The position numbers and the translations under genes were made by a program. Source: Coptodactyla brooksi (taxonomy: Eukaryota > Arthropoda > Insecta > Coleoptera > Scarabaeidae). From it: a DNA stretch of 22,520 nucleotides. This document shows positions 8,568 to 18,400 of this stretch, in pieces (position 1 is the stretch's first letter; the number at the start of each line of letters is the position of its first letter). The DNA is taken from positions 1 through 22,520 of the forward strand of contig JAWQRM010000457.1 in the NCBI GenBank assembly GCA_033557675.1. The letters are read 5' to 3'. The notes beneath the pieces are model-generated. The model was not told the DNA's origin. It did not search any database and worked only from the letters and a program-made list of their open reading frames with translations.

Positions 8568-9025
8568 CTGTACGACCTGGTGGTAAGAACTCATGGTACA
8601 GTTTGCCGCTTATATCTAAGAAAATAGAGAGTGGAACCTTCACAGTCAGTCGAACTTGATGAATTTTTTCGGGCTTGGCTCTTCAAGAATCTTACATTAA
8701 GACGATTGGGCCTTAGTTTTGATGTCATGTCTATGTCATGTTTTATCACCAGTTATCACCAGTTTAAATAGTTCTGAGTCGTCGTAGACATGATTCAGCT
8801 ACCCCTGAGCAATATTCATTCGGGATTGCTTTTGAAAGCAATTCAAAAATTTCGGAATAAATTTTGCTGCCTCACGTCGAAAACCTTCGAAAAAATTGTT
8901 TAGCATGAACCGAAGCAATTGGCTCATGCGAAGCAAAGCCTTCTTCGATCATCGATTGTTGCAACATTTGCAATATGGTGCTGAAAATTTAAAAAAATTT
9001 ATGAAAAATGCAACTATTTGTTCCA
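8568..9025 (-). pseudogene. Mariner transposase 5' fragment, second lineage
   Basis: Minus strand. A start at 9025 reads MEQIVAFFINFFKF, then in another frame QMLQQSMIEEGF, both like the mariner N-terminus. Most of the helix-turn-helix is deleted. MSQLLRFMLNNFF leads into RREAAKF and IPKFL (8880-8840). ITGDKT (about 8755-8740) holds the first catalytic Asp, followed by YDIKTKAQSS-like residues in a shifted frame. The last homologous block is LYHEFLPPGRTV (8605-8570). Just after it the sequence changes to hAT terminal DNA, so the second and third catalytic Asp are missing. No right-hand terminal repeat is evident. It differs from the mariner at 3301-4523 in residues and wording of every block, so it is another family. 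Confidence 0.75.
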
Positions 9026-9325
9026 TTTTTTCGAAAGTAAAGAATAGCCAAGCACACCAAAAGACGCGTAATCTTTTCGAAAGCTAACAATAAGGTAACC
9101 ATTGAATATCGCTATTAATACCAACATACGTAAGGGACTAGTGTAACTATACCGAAAAAATATGGCAATTTAACGTACATAGAAAGAGGAGACCGAAGAA
9201 TTTGAAGTGAATAAATGCACCAGACCGGGGGATTAATTATCAGCAACATTAATGAACCTGTCAGTAGAATATGTTGTTAGAACTGGTGGTTCACTAACGA
9301 TCATCTAAACAAAGGGATACACAGT
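9026..9325. other. No recognisable gene
   Basis: Sequence upstream of the mariner fragment. No terminal repeat or reading frame could be defined. The frame at 8896-9087 (+) is a shadow of the mariner relic. Confidence 0.4.
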
Positions 9326-9329
9326 GAAA

Positions 9330-9625
9330 AATCTTGGATGAATTAACGAATAATAAACGGGGAGAAAACAAAGTTAACTATTAGGCAAAAGATTCGAATA
9401 TAACAGAATTATGATTGGAGTATATGCCTTTGAAAAAGTAGAGACATTCAGATATTTAGGAGTGATATAGCGGACGACGATGACAGCAAAAGAGAAGTTA
9501 AGAAGTAAATAATTACTGTAAACAAAACGGCATGTACACAAAAAGATTCTGAAAATGTCATTTACCTTTTTCGCATCTTCTTCGCGTTTCTACGGTACAT
9601 AAAGTTATATTTGTATAACCATGAT
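9330..9625 (+). pseudogene. Non-LTR reverse transcriptase fragment
   Basis: NGEKTKLTIRQKIR (about 9356-9397), then IMIGVYAFEKVETFRYLGVI (about 9409-9468) match the post-catalytic segment N.dKTK......F..V..FkYLG..i of LINE polymerases. TAKEKLRSK (EI..RI equivalent) follows. After shifts, LFRIFFAF and YIKLYLYNHDD fit the K..lY...l.P...Y section. The FADD catalytic box and earlier motifs are absent. Stops after GVI and elsewhere show decay. It may derive from the same LINE group as 2391-2940, but the two fragments cover mostly different parts, so they cannot be compared directly. Confidence 0.7.
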
Positions 9626-9635
9626 GATCATGTGA

Positions 9636-9833
9636 GTATATGGAGGAAGGACTGAACTGCCTTTTATCGTTCCTGGTGATGCTAAAATGATTAGCGAAAC
9701 GTATATAGAGCAATTCTTTTTCGGTTTTGGTGTAGTGGGAACATTGTTACTGAGCCAATATGTTACTAAGCCAAAGGCTCCAAATCCTTTCGAAAGAGAA
9801 ACTTTTACTAGAAGCACGTGGTTGATTTATTAG
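9636..9833 (+). pseudogene. Possible Tc1/mariner DDE transposase fragment
   Basis: An open frame reads VYGGRTELPFIVPGDAKMIS then ETYIEQFF. This fits the block G-R-T-x-L-x-F-[IV]-x-x-G-x-K-x-x-x-x-x-Y-[IV] that lies between the first and second catalytic Asp in Tc1/maT/pogo-like transposases. Residues after about 35 (FGFGVVGTLLLSQYVT) do not match, consistent with a frameshift, and the frame ends at TAG 9831-9833. No catalytic residue is visible, so this rests on one motif. Confidence 0.4.
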
Positions 9834-11569
9834 GTTTTGTTTCAATCATGCATGAAAACAACGATATTGTTCTGTACAAACAAAAGAAATATGATGTAAG
9901 AGAGCAATATGACAGTGAATTAATTCCACACTTGTCCAGTTGTCCTCAGAACTGCAAGTGGGTGTGTTTAATAACTTAGTGTTATCAAGTTCTTTGTCAT
10001 AATTATATAATGACTTCATAAATTCTAGGACCAACTGTTTCAATATAATTACGACACGCCATTTATTAATACTGAAAGTTATGAATCAATAATGCGAGTC
10101 GAACCTTTGTGCTGAAGTGATTTAAATTACTTTTGAATTGGCGGAACAAAATAAAATACACACGATATAACACGCAGAAATAACAATTTTATTAACATTT
10201 CAACTTGATTCCAGCATTTTCAATAAAAAAGTCCATAAACAATTATAAGAAAACAATTAGTTAGCATGTTGAGTAAAGTGCTTATGTTGCGGTAACGATT
10301 GTTTGATTTTACCTTCAGTGTGGTCAGCACTTGAACAGTATAAAAAAAACAAACGAGATCGCGACAATTAAAACTGAATTTTATGATTTCCCTACCCGGA
10401 AAATGTCCAACTAGTATCTAGCTTTCTCACATGTCGCTGCTCGTCGTCACGGTCTTCATTAGGTGAGCATAAATGTTACTTTTAGTAGCAAGGTTAATAG
10501 GCGACAACCAGACGGTCTTTTCCACGATACTGTGACGTTAAACATAAGGAACGATTATTTATGGAACACGAATACAGAAAACTGGCTCAAATACTTGTTT
10601 TGAAATGTCAACGCACAAATACTTACTCTACGCTAAATTTTCCAAGCCTATTTTGACGTTGAAGGTTTCATGTTATTGTATAGTTTCAAGGAAGGCTTTG
10701 GAGATTTAATGGCATAAATAAAAGGAAATAAGAGTATCGCTTTCAAAACGAAATAATACTTTTGTTATTGCGATTTATCTATTTTGGTCTTTTCAAAAAA
10801 AAACACTTTATAAATATACATAATGTTTGTGAATAATTATTCAACTTCATTTTTCTCATTTATTTATTATACAGTGTAATTTGATTGATTTAAACTTTAG
10901 AACCTTTTTTTCAATCTTTTTCAAATGTAACCTATTAAAAATCATATGTTGAAAAGAGACTAAAAAACTTCACCGACATAAAGAATAAAATTTATAGGTT
11001 GCCATTAAAAGAATATTGTTGACGTCATTACTCAAAAAACAATTGACAAAAAAAATTGAAAATCGCAAATATTATATATTAATATTTACAAACACTAAAG
11101 TAAATCCGAATATACTAGCAGAGTGTTGAAAAGATAAAATTTCGCTTTCTTTGACTGATGTATACATTCTTTACTAGCTTTGAAGTTACTGCTAAGATAT
11201 AATAATCGATGCAAATTAGCTTGAGGCTATAATATGAAAACATTTATTGCTCTTTCTTTTATAATTGTGTTATATTTAATTGTATCTCTCACTGATAAGT
11301 TCTGTTATTCAGTTTCTGACTGAATATGCATATTACAGAAGGTATTATGTACAAGGCCCTAGATACAAGTGACCATAAATAAGCAGGTAACATGTCAATA
11401 ACGACTGGAAAAGTCATTGTGACTAATGGAAAGTATTTATTGAAGATGAACAATAAGTAAGGCACATTTATCGAAATGTCCAAGTCACAACGAACACAGT
11501 ATACTGATTTTCGCATAATAATGTCTAGTTGTTTTTCTGCGTAGTCATTGCACACAATTTAACTCTACC
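9834..11569. other. Long AT-rich stretch, no gene recognised
   Basis: Neither strand shows a recognisable protein. The two longest frames (9846-10043 - and 11289-11555 -) have no family motif. Position 10380-10560 is somewhat GC-richer (CCCTACCCGGAAAATG, GTCGCTGCTCGTCGTCACGG) without a nameable feature. It could hold diverged UTR, intron or old repeat. Confidence 0.45.
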
Positions 11570-11850
11570 CAGGTGTATCTAGTGTGAACTAAGCCTAGCG
11601 CTTGCTTGACTCATTCACCCTAACGGTGCACACGAGCAATTACAAATAATTAAACACGTCCGCGGGACATAACAGACGCAGGTTAATTGTACGGCATTCA
11701 GTCCTTAGCTGTGGGAAAGAACAGGTGTGTAGCGAGATAGTAGGAATTAAAAATTTCGACCCCTGACATAACTGCCAATAACTGGGGTGTTTTTGTATGT
11801 TTAGGGTTCGGGTACCCGCTTAAAAGTAAGGATGCCAGCTGTTCGAGTAT
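11570..11850. other. GC-richer non-coding patch
   Basis: The composition rises relative to both flanks (ACGTCCGCGGGACAT near 11659, CTCATTCACCCTAACGG near 11610, GGGTTCGGGTACCCGC near 11804). There is no long open frame. TTCGGGTACCCG is partly palindromic. It could be a conserved regulatory element or the eroded core of an old repeat; the sequence alone does not decide. Confidence 0.3.
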
Positions 11851-13779
11851 TAGATTTTAGATGTTACACTTGAGAGCGTCCGTTATTATATAAAATGACT
11901 AGTTCCTAGAACGTGCTTATGCAATAGGATATTCTGAGACTATCCATCTCAATGTGGGTAATTAGTTTCTCTTGCAATTATTTTCCAGCTGTAACAAGAT
12001 TTCTATTTTAATTATCAAAGACTTTGCATCCTACATTTCAGCCTACATTTGGTAACAATAGTTGCCAAAAATAATTCTTTACTAAGGTAATTTAGTTTAT
12101 TCATTCTTCCGTTTTTTTTATTCATAACTTATTTCTCTAGACAATTTATGCAGGAATACAAATATATAGATTAATTCAAATATTGTAGTATGTTGTTTTT
12201 GTTAATACAGTGCTTCTTTCTGCTCCTCCATTTTATCAGTTTTAAGATTAATTTTAATTATGGCTTTTCTTTTATTACGGCTTTATGAATACCAGCTAAA
12301 GCAGTTTTACAGCAGTGAATAATTTTCTCCCAACAAGTTAAACTTAACTTCTTTAAAGAAATGTCTAATTCGCCAATAAATTCAGATAATGCAAACTCAT
12401 ATTTTAAGACTTGTTTAAGGAACCAGTCTATTCAACAACAAGTTCATTAAAAAAAACAAAATAAGAACGTTCTGTCAGCAGCATAAAAGTATTTCTCTGA
12501 TAACAATTGATTACGAGATGGACTAATTGATTATGGACTAATTGATTACGGACTGCCATGTCTGATCCGTTTTCGAGATATTATGGGCAGTGATAAAACA
12601 GAAAAGACAGTGATAAGGCAAAAAATCAGGACGCACGTATCGCATTCGTCATAATGTACTCTAAATGGCTTCGGTACACTAGGAAGTTAATTCATTCTAG
12701 CACCGAAAATGTTATATTTGTGAATTAATTTAAACATATAAAATTAGCAGAGAATCTGAGATGAAGTATTAAAAACTTGTAGGAATCGACAACACATAAA
12801 AAGAGGTAAAAAAGAAGTATACCAAGCCAAGGGTCTTATAGTCTCACAATGCATTACATACAAAAACTAATGCATTTTATACTGTTCCAGAAGTTAATTG
12901 CTCAATCATTTTGATCAATATTGAATTTCTTTCATGTCTCATAAACAGTCACGCTTGTACATACGACTTAGAAGAATTGTGGATCTTATTTGTTGAATAC
13001 TAATTATTAATAGTGCTTCAAAACAATCAACAATGCTTACTAAAATATACACCGTCTAGTTATTTACATTAACTCTGTCACTATTGCAGCGCTGGTTAAT
13101 ACTATATCATAATGCATATGTTTTATATGATATACATGTACGTCACAATTGATTAAAAATATCTTCACATCGTCAGTGATATTTAATGATAATAATAGCA
13201 ATCATAATATGATTTATTTGTCAAAAATAACACGGTCTCATAGCCAAGCACAATAAGACCTAATTTTCATATCCAATACTACCCACGGATATTAACAATT
13301 TAGTTATAATAATAGTTTCAAATATAATTATTTTAATAATATTAATAATAATGCCGACCTTAGAGACTTCATGAAAATTATGGCTCCGTGCTACCCGATA
13401 TGGCAATTTAATTAGATATTCTACTGAGCAGATAAGAACCTACAAGCTGCATGCAGGAAAGTGAGCATTTACATAAATACAGAGTATTTTAGAGCAACAT
13501 AGTCGATCGCTTAACAGATATTATATAGCTTTTCAGTAATGTAGAATTGCACTAGGATAAGATCAATCATGAAAAAAAATGATTTAGGGTCTATGATATT
13601 TTAGGGTTTATGATATATTATTTTAATTGATAACTATTGATACCAGCTAAGTTATTTATTTTCCCACGTGATCATACGAATATTTTAGAAAGTTCTCAAC
13701 ACCAGCTGTTTGGAAGTGCAATAAAAATAGACCCTCTGATTATATAATGTTATAAAATGTTTCATTGTGAAAATATTTT
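11851..13779. other. AT-rich stretch, no gene recognised
   Basis: Only short frames and simple AT-rich sequence are present, for example TAATAATATTAATAATAAT around 13330-13352. The one defined feature is the 15-bp tandem repeat at 12518-12554. Confidence 0.45.
12518..12554. repeat. 15-bp tandem repeat, about 2.5 copies
   Basis: ATGGACTAATTGATT is repeated exactly at 12518-12532 and 12533-12547, followed by a partial copy with one change (ACGGACT, 12548-12554). AATTGATTACGAG just upstream may be a degenerate earlier unit. Confidence 0.85.
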
Positions 13780-14110
13780 ACCTATCCGGCATTTTTGGGA
13801 CACACTGTATGTTAAGTCCGTAATTGGATGCGAGTAACAATGGCCCAAAGGAACCCACCCGCCCCCCTAAACGAGAGAGAGGTCTGTCCAACTTGGTGCA
13901 CAAGAGGTTTCTTGCTGAGTCACGAATCAAGACCGAAAGATTTCTTTTTTTGTTAAGGTGACGAGGGTGACTAGTGTACAAGGGTGAGTGGGCATTGGCA
14001 CCCTTACGTGTTCACCTGCTTGTGAATTACATGGGTTCACTGAACAAAAGGCAACGCAATACGTAGACGTACTAGGTACTGAAAACGTTTTTTTATCAAA
14101 AACTGTGGGT
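13780..14110. other. GC-richer patch with possible transposon terminus
   Basis: The segment is clearly richer in GC than the flanks (CCCACCCGCCCCCC near 13855). Overlapping minus-strand frames of 67 codons (13778-13981, 13927-14130) lack known motifs. At its left edge the minus strand reads TACAGTGTGTCCCAAAAATG (ending 13810 going left), similar to CAGGGTGTCCCAAAA-type ends of many arthropod DNA transposons. No matching inverted end was found. GGGTGA-like repeats occur at 13965-13990. Confidence 0.3.
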
Positions 14111-14809
14111 AGGTTGGCATGTGATCCCAAGCATAATTAATGAGTAGAAGTTAAGAATTTGTAATGTCTATTTTTATTTATTTCTATTATATTTCCACTT
14201 ATGAAGTAACTTCACCTTAGTCTGTCCACCATTATTCCAACCTTTTTAATGCACCTCTAAGCAAAGTATCATTTATTTTAATAACGGAAGCTCCGAAGTT
14301 ACTAAATCAAAAATGTGCACAATAGTTTGTTGCAGATTGAAGTGCAATGTGGCCAAGGTGGGAGACAGAATTGCATTGGAATTCTGAACGAAGAGAATTG
14401 CACAATTCTAACGAAATTTTCCTTTATGCCGCAGATATACAGAGAGTGGAGGAACAGGAAGAATGAGACAGGGTGTTAAAACTGAAATAAAATGCATTGG
14501 AATATGAGAACAAAAAACATCCCGGAAATCAAGTGCTACATCTTTCGGTAAGTTTGCAAACTAGTAGATTTCTAATTTTGTGAAATTACAATTCATAGTA
14601 ATAGGACAGTTTTTACACATTGTGATATTATACAAATGCTTTGTAAATTAGATTAGTGGTGTTCAGAGAACTATTAGAACTACATCAGGAAATATAGTAT
14701 AAATGTTTTAATTTGTAAGATTGCTATATAAAGTGCTAAAAATACAATACGGGTAAACGACTAGGGCAATTAAAAATCGATTACTGTATGAATAGATTAT
14801 TTGCCTAAT
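14111..14809. other. No recognisable gene
   Basis: AT-rich DNA with no recognisable protein. Position 14330-14540 is less AT-biased and repeats the word GAATTGCA/TTGCATTGGAAT several times, but I cannot assign a function. Confidence 0.4.
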
Positions 14810-14894
14810 TTTGATTAACCGATTGTTTTGATTAAACGATTGTTTCGATTAAGCGGTTGTTTCAATTAGTTTATTGTTCTAATTAATCGATTGT
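14810..14894. repeat. 17-bp minisatellite, 5 units
   Basis: Five consecutive 17-bp units (14810, 14827, 14844, 14861 and 14878) follow the pattern TTTGATTAANCGATTGT. The first two differ at one position and units 3-5 diverge further. Most units carry GATTAA (reverse TTAATC), a K50 homeodomain-type core; unit 4 has lost it. The array ends about 60 bp before the Tigger element. Confidence 0.85.
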
Positions 14895-14967
14895 TGGGAG
14901 TAGTAAATATAAGGATTAGGTGGTACAACAAAGAAGAGATTAAGGTTAGAATGTACAGGTAACCCTC

Positions 14968-15076
14968 CTATAACACGGTTTCACTCTAACACGATTTCAA
15001 ATTTGCAAAAACCCTACTACAACGCGGTCACTTACAACACGGTTTCGCTCGAACACGATTGGAAATTTATGAAAAC
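14968..15076 (+). repeat. Subterminal repeat units of the Tigger element
   Basis: AACACGGTTTCACTCTAACA followed by CGATTTCAAATTT (from 14971), and AACACGGTTTCGCTCGAACA followed by CGATTGGAAATTT (from about 15036), are two related units. Within each, AACACGG and AACACGA form a half-repeat. A further degenerate AACGCGG lies at about 15019. Such arrays usually bind the element's own transposase; that role is inferred. Confidence 0.7.
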
Positions 15077-15287
15077 CACGAATTGGGATAATACCCGAAT
15101 TTTATTTTTTCAAGACTCTGCTACATATAATCATTTAGTATTTTGGTGTTTGAATTGTATTCTATGTTGAAGTATTCCACATGCATCGCGGGATTATTTG
15201 GGTATGTATTAAAGAATATATTTTAATGTTAAAGTTTAGAATACGAAGTCCCAATATAATATTATATAATGTTATATATAAACTTCA

Positions 15288-15309
15288 TGTTATTTTAAAA
15301 AATAACATT
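15288..15309. repeat. 10-bp hairpin within Tigger 5' region
   Basis: ATGTTATTTT and AAAATAACAT flank two A residues. It lies between the left end and the transposase start. It is probably incidental in AT-rich DNA. Confidence 0.5.
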
Positions 15310-15409
15310 ATGTTTATTTTTGGAGGGAAATTAGTACTTCGTTTACTAAACAAAATTCATTTTTATTTTTAAGACTAATTTTTAACAAATTTAACTTCAG
15401 TCTCAAATT

Positions 15410-16968
15410 ATGTGTGATAAAAATAAAGAACCGTTGAGGAGAAAATTTATTTCTCTAGATATGAAAATTCAAATGCTGAATTGCCTTAAGTTAAATTAGC
15501 AATAATTAATAAACAAAGTGAAGGGAAAATTGGAAGACTTCTGCAAAATATGCACCTCGTCTCCGAGTGTCTTATAATTGAGAAAATGGAAAAGGCTCTA
15601 AGCATTTGGATTGATGATAGGATTCCATTAGATGGCAATGTCATTCGGTAAGCAGCTCTTAAACTTTACAAACACCTGAAATAAAATGGAGGATTACCTG
15701 TTAGCCCTAATTTTATGGCCAGTAAGGATTGGCTTGAAAAATTCAATAAGCGGTTCGGAATTCATAGCACAAAAATTCAAGGCAAATTTACATCGGCTGA
15801 TTATGAAGCTGCTAGGACATATCTAGAAAAATTTGAAAAAATTATAGAAAAGAAATGATACGCATCACATCAAGCTTTTAATGCAGATGAAACTACGCAC
15901 TGGTGGGAAAATGACTAATAGAACCTTTACTCGAAAAAAGAAACAAAATGCACCTGGATTTAAGGCATCAATAGATCGAGTAATGCTACTTTTGTGCAGT
16001 AATGCAGCAGTTTTATGACGAAACCCTTGAATCCTCGTGCACTTAAAACAGTAAAAACCACGTTACCTCTGTACTGAAGAGCAAATTCAAAAGCTTGGGA
16101 AACTTGAGATTTATTTAGAGATTGGTTCTTAAATTTCCTTGTGCCAGATGTTGAATTTTATTTAAAAAAGAAAAATTTGAATTTCAAAGTGGTGTTATTA
16201 CTAAATAATGCTCCAGGATACCCAGAAGATTTAATAATCCAACTGCTCAAATAATGTTTCTAACACTAAACACTACTTCATTGCTCAAATCATTAGATCA
16301 AGGTATTATTTATACCTTAAAACTTATTACATCAGAAGATCATTACAATGGATTCTAGATATGTATAACTGAATCAAAATCAACTGACGTAGTGGAAGCA
16401 ATTTACAATTAGGCACGGTATCGAAATCCTATCCTTATCATTGAAAGCAATAATAACATCAACTTTAAATGGATGTTGGAAAAAATTTAGTCATCGTCAG
16501 TTGAACATATTAGAACTTGCCAAATCGATTGGAGGTAACAGGTTTTGTGATATGACTACTAAGAAGAGTTAAAAATTCAAGAATTATTGGTAGAAGAAGA
16601 AATTATTGAAGCGAATTTGTTGGAAATGGCATCAATTTAAATGGCATGTAAATTAAGTCAATTCTGAAGAGAACATTAGTGACGAACATTGAAAAAGTAA
16701 TAAATTAACATTGAAAAATTTACTCGAAGGTAAAAAACCATTGCTCAAAATTTAGAATATTGGCGGCTTCAAAATTGCTTGTCACCGTATAAAGGAATTT
16801 ACAATAACTTTGTCAGATACAGTAAACAAAAAAATTATCGACTTCTTAAAGAGATCAGAAGACGTCAATAATCAGACCGAAGATGATACAATTCCTGTGA
16901 AAAAAAATTACGTGTGTGAATATCTGACTCCGATGAGAAAGAAAATTTACAAATTTATTAAGTTTTAA
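15410..16968 (+). pseudogene. Tigger/pogo (CENP-B-like) transposase, broken
   Basis: The start at 15410 reads MCDKNKEPLRRKFISLDMK, the entry to the CENP-B-type helix-turn-helix, then hits a stop. The second DNA-binding half follows: LEKMEKALSIWIDDRIPLDG, FMASKDWLEKFNKRFGIHS, GKFTSADYEAARTYLEKFEK (15576-15855). The DDE domain shows QAFNADETTHWW (first Asp, about 15873-15905), GFKASIDRVMLLLCSNAA in a shifted frame, LVPDVEFYL, and LLLNNAPGYPEDL (about 16196-16235), where the second catalytic Asp is now Asn. SLLKSLDQGIIYTLKL holds an intact third Asp (about 16279-16326). It ends MRKKIYKFIKF with TAA at 16966-16968. More than ten stops or shifts are present. Intact relatives have about 500 codons, matching the span of about 520. 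Confidence 0.9.
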
Positions 16969-17044
16969 GTTATTCTATTGTATTACTATTATTATGTATT
17001 ATTTTTAGGAACCTATCTACCGTGTTGTAGGAGGGTTACCTGTA

Positions 17045-17793
17045 CCTCTTTTTAATCAGATCAAGAAGTATCTATATATACATTGGTACTAAATTATTAC
17101 TTAACGTTTAATATTAAAGGCTCCTTTCAATATGGTATGAAAATCCTTTGAAATTTTATATTTCGAAGCAACCCGCTGTTAACTTGTTACAGTTGTAACA
17201 CGTTGAAGACTATTAATCTAAAAAATATATCGTATATATTTCTGTTGTATTCGTATCTTAAATGTATATCATCACCAATGTTGATCTTAAATTTGTTTTT
17301 AATGTCAGCTTTATATCGACATATCTTTCGTGAATTTTGGTTCCTTGCCCTATTTCATCGAAATTAGACCTACTTCAGCAGTTCTTGATCGATTACTAAT
17401 TCGGAAAGAATTAAAAATGACCACCATTCTTATTTTACTCATTCCCACATCTTGTCAAATACTACTTACGGCAGTATCACCGATTATTGTGCATAATGGG
17501 TTGTAAATATATACAATATCAGGATTGTTATAAACTTTGTTCCATTCTGGTATAACTTAATAGACGATTGGTCATTTGCATTAGTATTCTCGATGTTGAA
17601 CATCGCAGGAATTACTTCGTATATTCTTCACAACGACAGTAATGTCAGCACTAAACATAAAGCACGCAGGTTGTTCCTAAGAAATGTAGCGCTCGGACTA
17701 ATGAAACTGCATATAGAATGCAAGTCTTCAATAAAAAGGTTATCAAGAAATCTTAGATGCAGCATTCCAATATAAAGTGCTACAAATGCAAAC
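17045..17793. other. No recognisable gene
   Basis: AT-rich DNA. Overlapping frames near 17593-17831 on both strands show no family motif. Confidence 0.45.
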
Positions 17794-17972
17794 AGTTCTC
17801 GTATACTAAAAGTAACGAACACCTTAACCACAACAACACTATTTTTATACTTGACGTATGTTTGGTTTTATCTAATAAATCTTCTTCAGGAAAATGACCT
17901 TTTTTATTCTGCTGAAGAAGGTCATACCAGACCACAGATCTCCGTTTTTTCAAATAAAAAAGTTCTCGTATA
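17794..17972. repeat. Fold-back dispersed repeat, copy B, with 12-bp direct flanks
   Basis: AGTTCTCGTATA occurs at 17794-17805 and again at 17961-17972, bounding a 155-bp insert (17806-17960): the pattern of a target-site duplication. The insert begins with ACACCTTAACCACA-type sequence, holds CGTATGTTTGG, CTAATAAATCTTCTTCAG and AATGACC, then CTGAAGAAGGTCAT and GACCACAGA with a T-run. All these blocks except the second CTGAAGAAGGTCAT recur in copy A (1624-1845). ATGACC (17896) and the inverted CTGAAGAAGGTCAT (17919-17932) fold internally. On the minus strand 17889-17853 reads CTGAAGA...AAACATACGTC. A duplication of about 12 bp suits target-primed retrotransposition better than a DNA transposon. 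Confidence 0.6.
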
Positions 17973-18205
17973 GAAAACATTTCAAAATGAAATATAATAT
18001 ATAAACAAATAAATAGAAATAAACAGACACGTTATAAAGAACTGCTACAACCACGTAATGTTGTGAACAAAAATCACAGTGTATTGAGAAAGTTGCAAAT
18101 CATACCATAATATTAAAGTATTATGTATCAAAGCAAAGCAATTCTCATCATTTAATCAATATCTGTAAATTCTGTATTTTCAGGGAGTAAGGAAGAGCGT
18201 AAAGC
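17973..18205. other. AT-rich spacer
   Basis: Nothing recognisable beyond AT-rich sequence leading into the reverse transcriptase fragment. Confidence 0.4.
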
Positions 18206-18400
18206 ATGTGGCGGCTGTCCCCTTTTTACAAAAAGAACGACCCTTCGAATGTAGAGAATTATAGAGGTGTTTGCTTGCTCTCGGTATTTGTAAAGGGACT
18301 CGAGAGATCCTCCTATTTGAGACTGGTCAAGTTTATCAACAGAAAAAAGGTGCTAAGCAAATATCAGTTTGGTTTCCGAGGTAGCCTTTCACCGCAGGTT
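18206..18400 (+). pseudogene. Non-LTR reverse transcriptase fragment (N-terminal motifs)
   Basis: The open frame reads PFYKKNDPSNVENYRGVCLL, then SVFVKGLERSSYLRLVKF and KKVLSKYQFGFRGSLSP. This matches the start of LINE polymerases: P-yKKGdp....NYR-I-LLs...K..E......L...L...QFGFR-g-S. It lacks the motif A and FADD catalytic boxes, which would lie downstream; I found no clear continuation beyond about 18400. The ATG at 18206 is incidental. This is a piece of a Jockey/CR1/RTE-like element and overlaps neither of the other two RT fragments in domain content. Confidence 0.8.

Larger units (their letters stand above)
5931..8570 (+). mobile_element. hAT element with ZMYM1-like transposase (decayed)
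   Basis: The left end (from CAGCTGCGTGGGGCCTCGG at 5931) and right end (GGGGCCTCCACTATAGG near 8535-8551) share inverted GGGGCCT and CTATAG blocks. Such GGGGCC-rich termini fit hAT elements of this lineage. The right boundary is uncertain by about 10 bases (8563-8570). A shared GGACT just outside both ends (5923-5927 and 8565-8569) may be the remains of an 8-bp target duplication but is too short to prove it. A perfect hairpin lies at 6028-6075, upstream of the transposase. Confidence 0.65.
14956..17042 (+). mobile_element. Complete but inactive pogo/Tigger element
   Basis: The left end 14956-14980 begins CAGGTAACCCTCCTATAACA, and the right end 17018-17042 is its reverse complement with about two differences in 25. 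Both ends are flanked by TA (14954-14955 and 17043-17044), the duplication expected of pogo/Tigger elements, and the terminal CAG is also typical. Internal to the left end a related unit recurs about 58 bp on. The 2,087-bp length and the single transposase on the plus strand are as expected for Tigger. Confidence 0.92.

Noticed and set aside
14810..14894. CRISPR-like array
   Set aside because: The units are contiguous 17-mers with no spacers; it is a minisatellite in a eukaryote.
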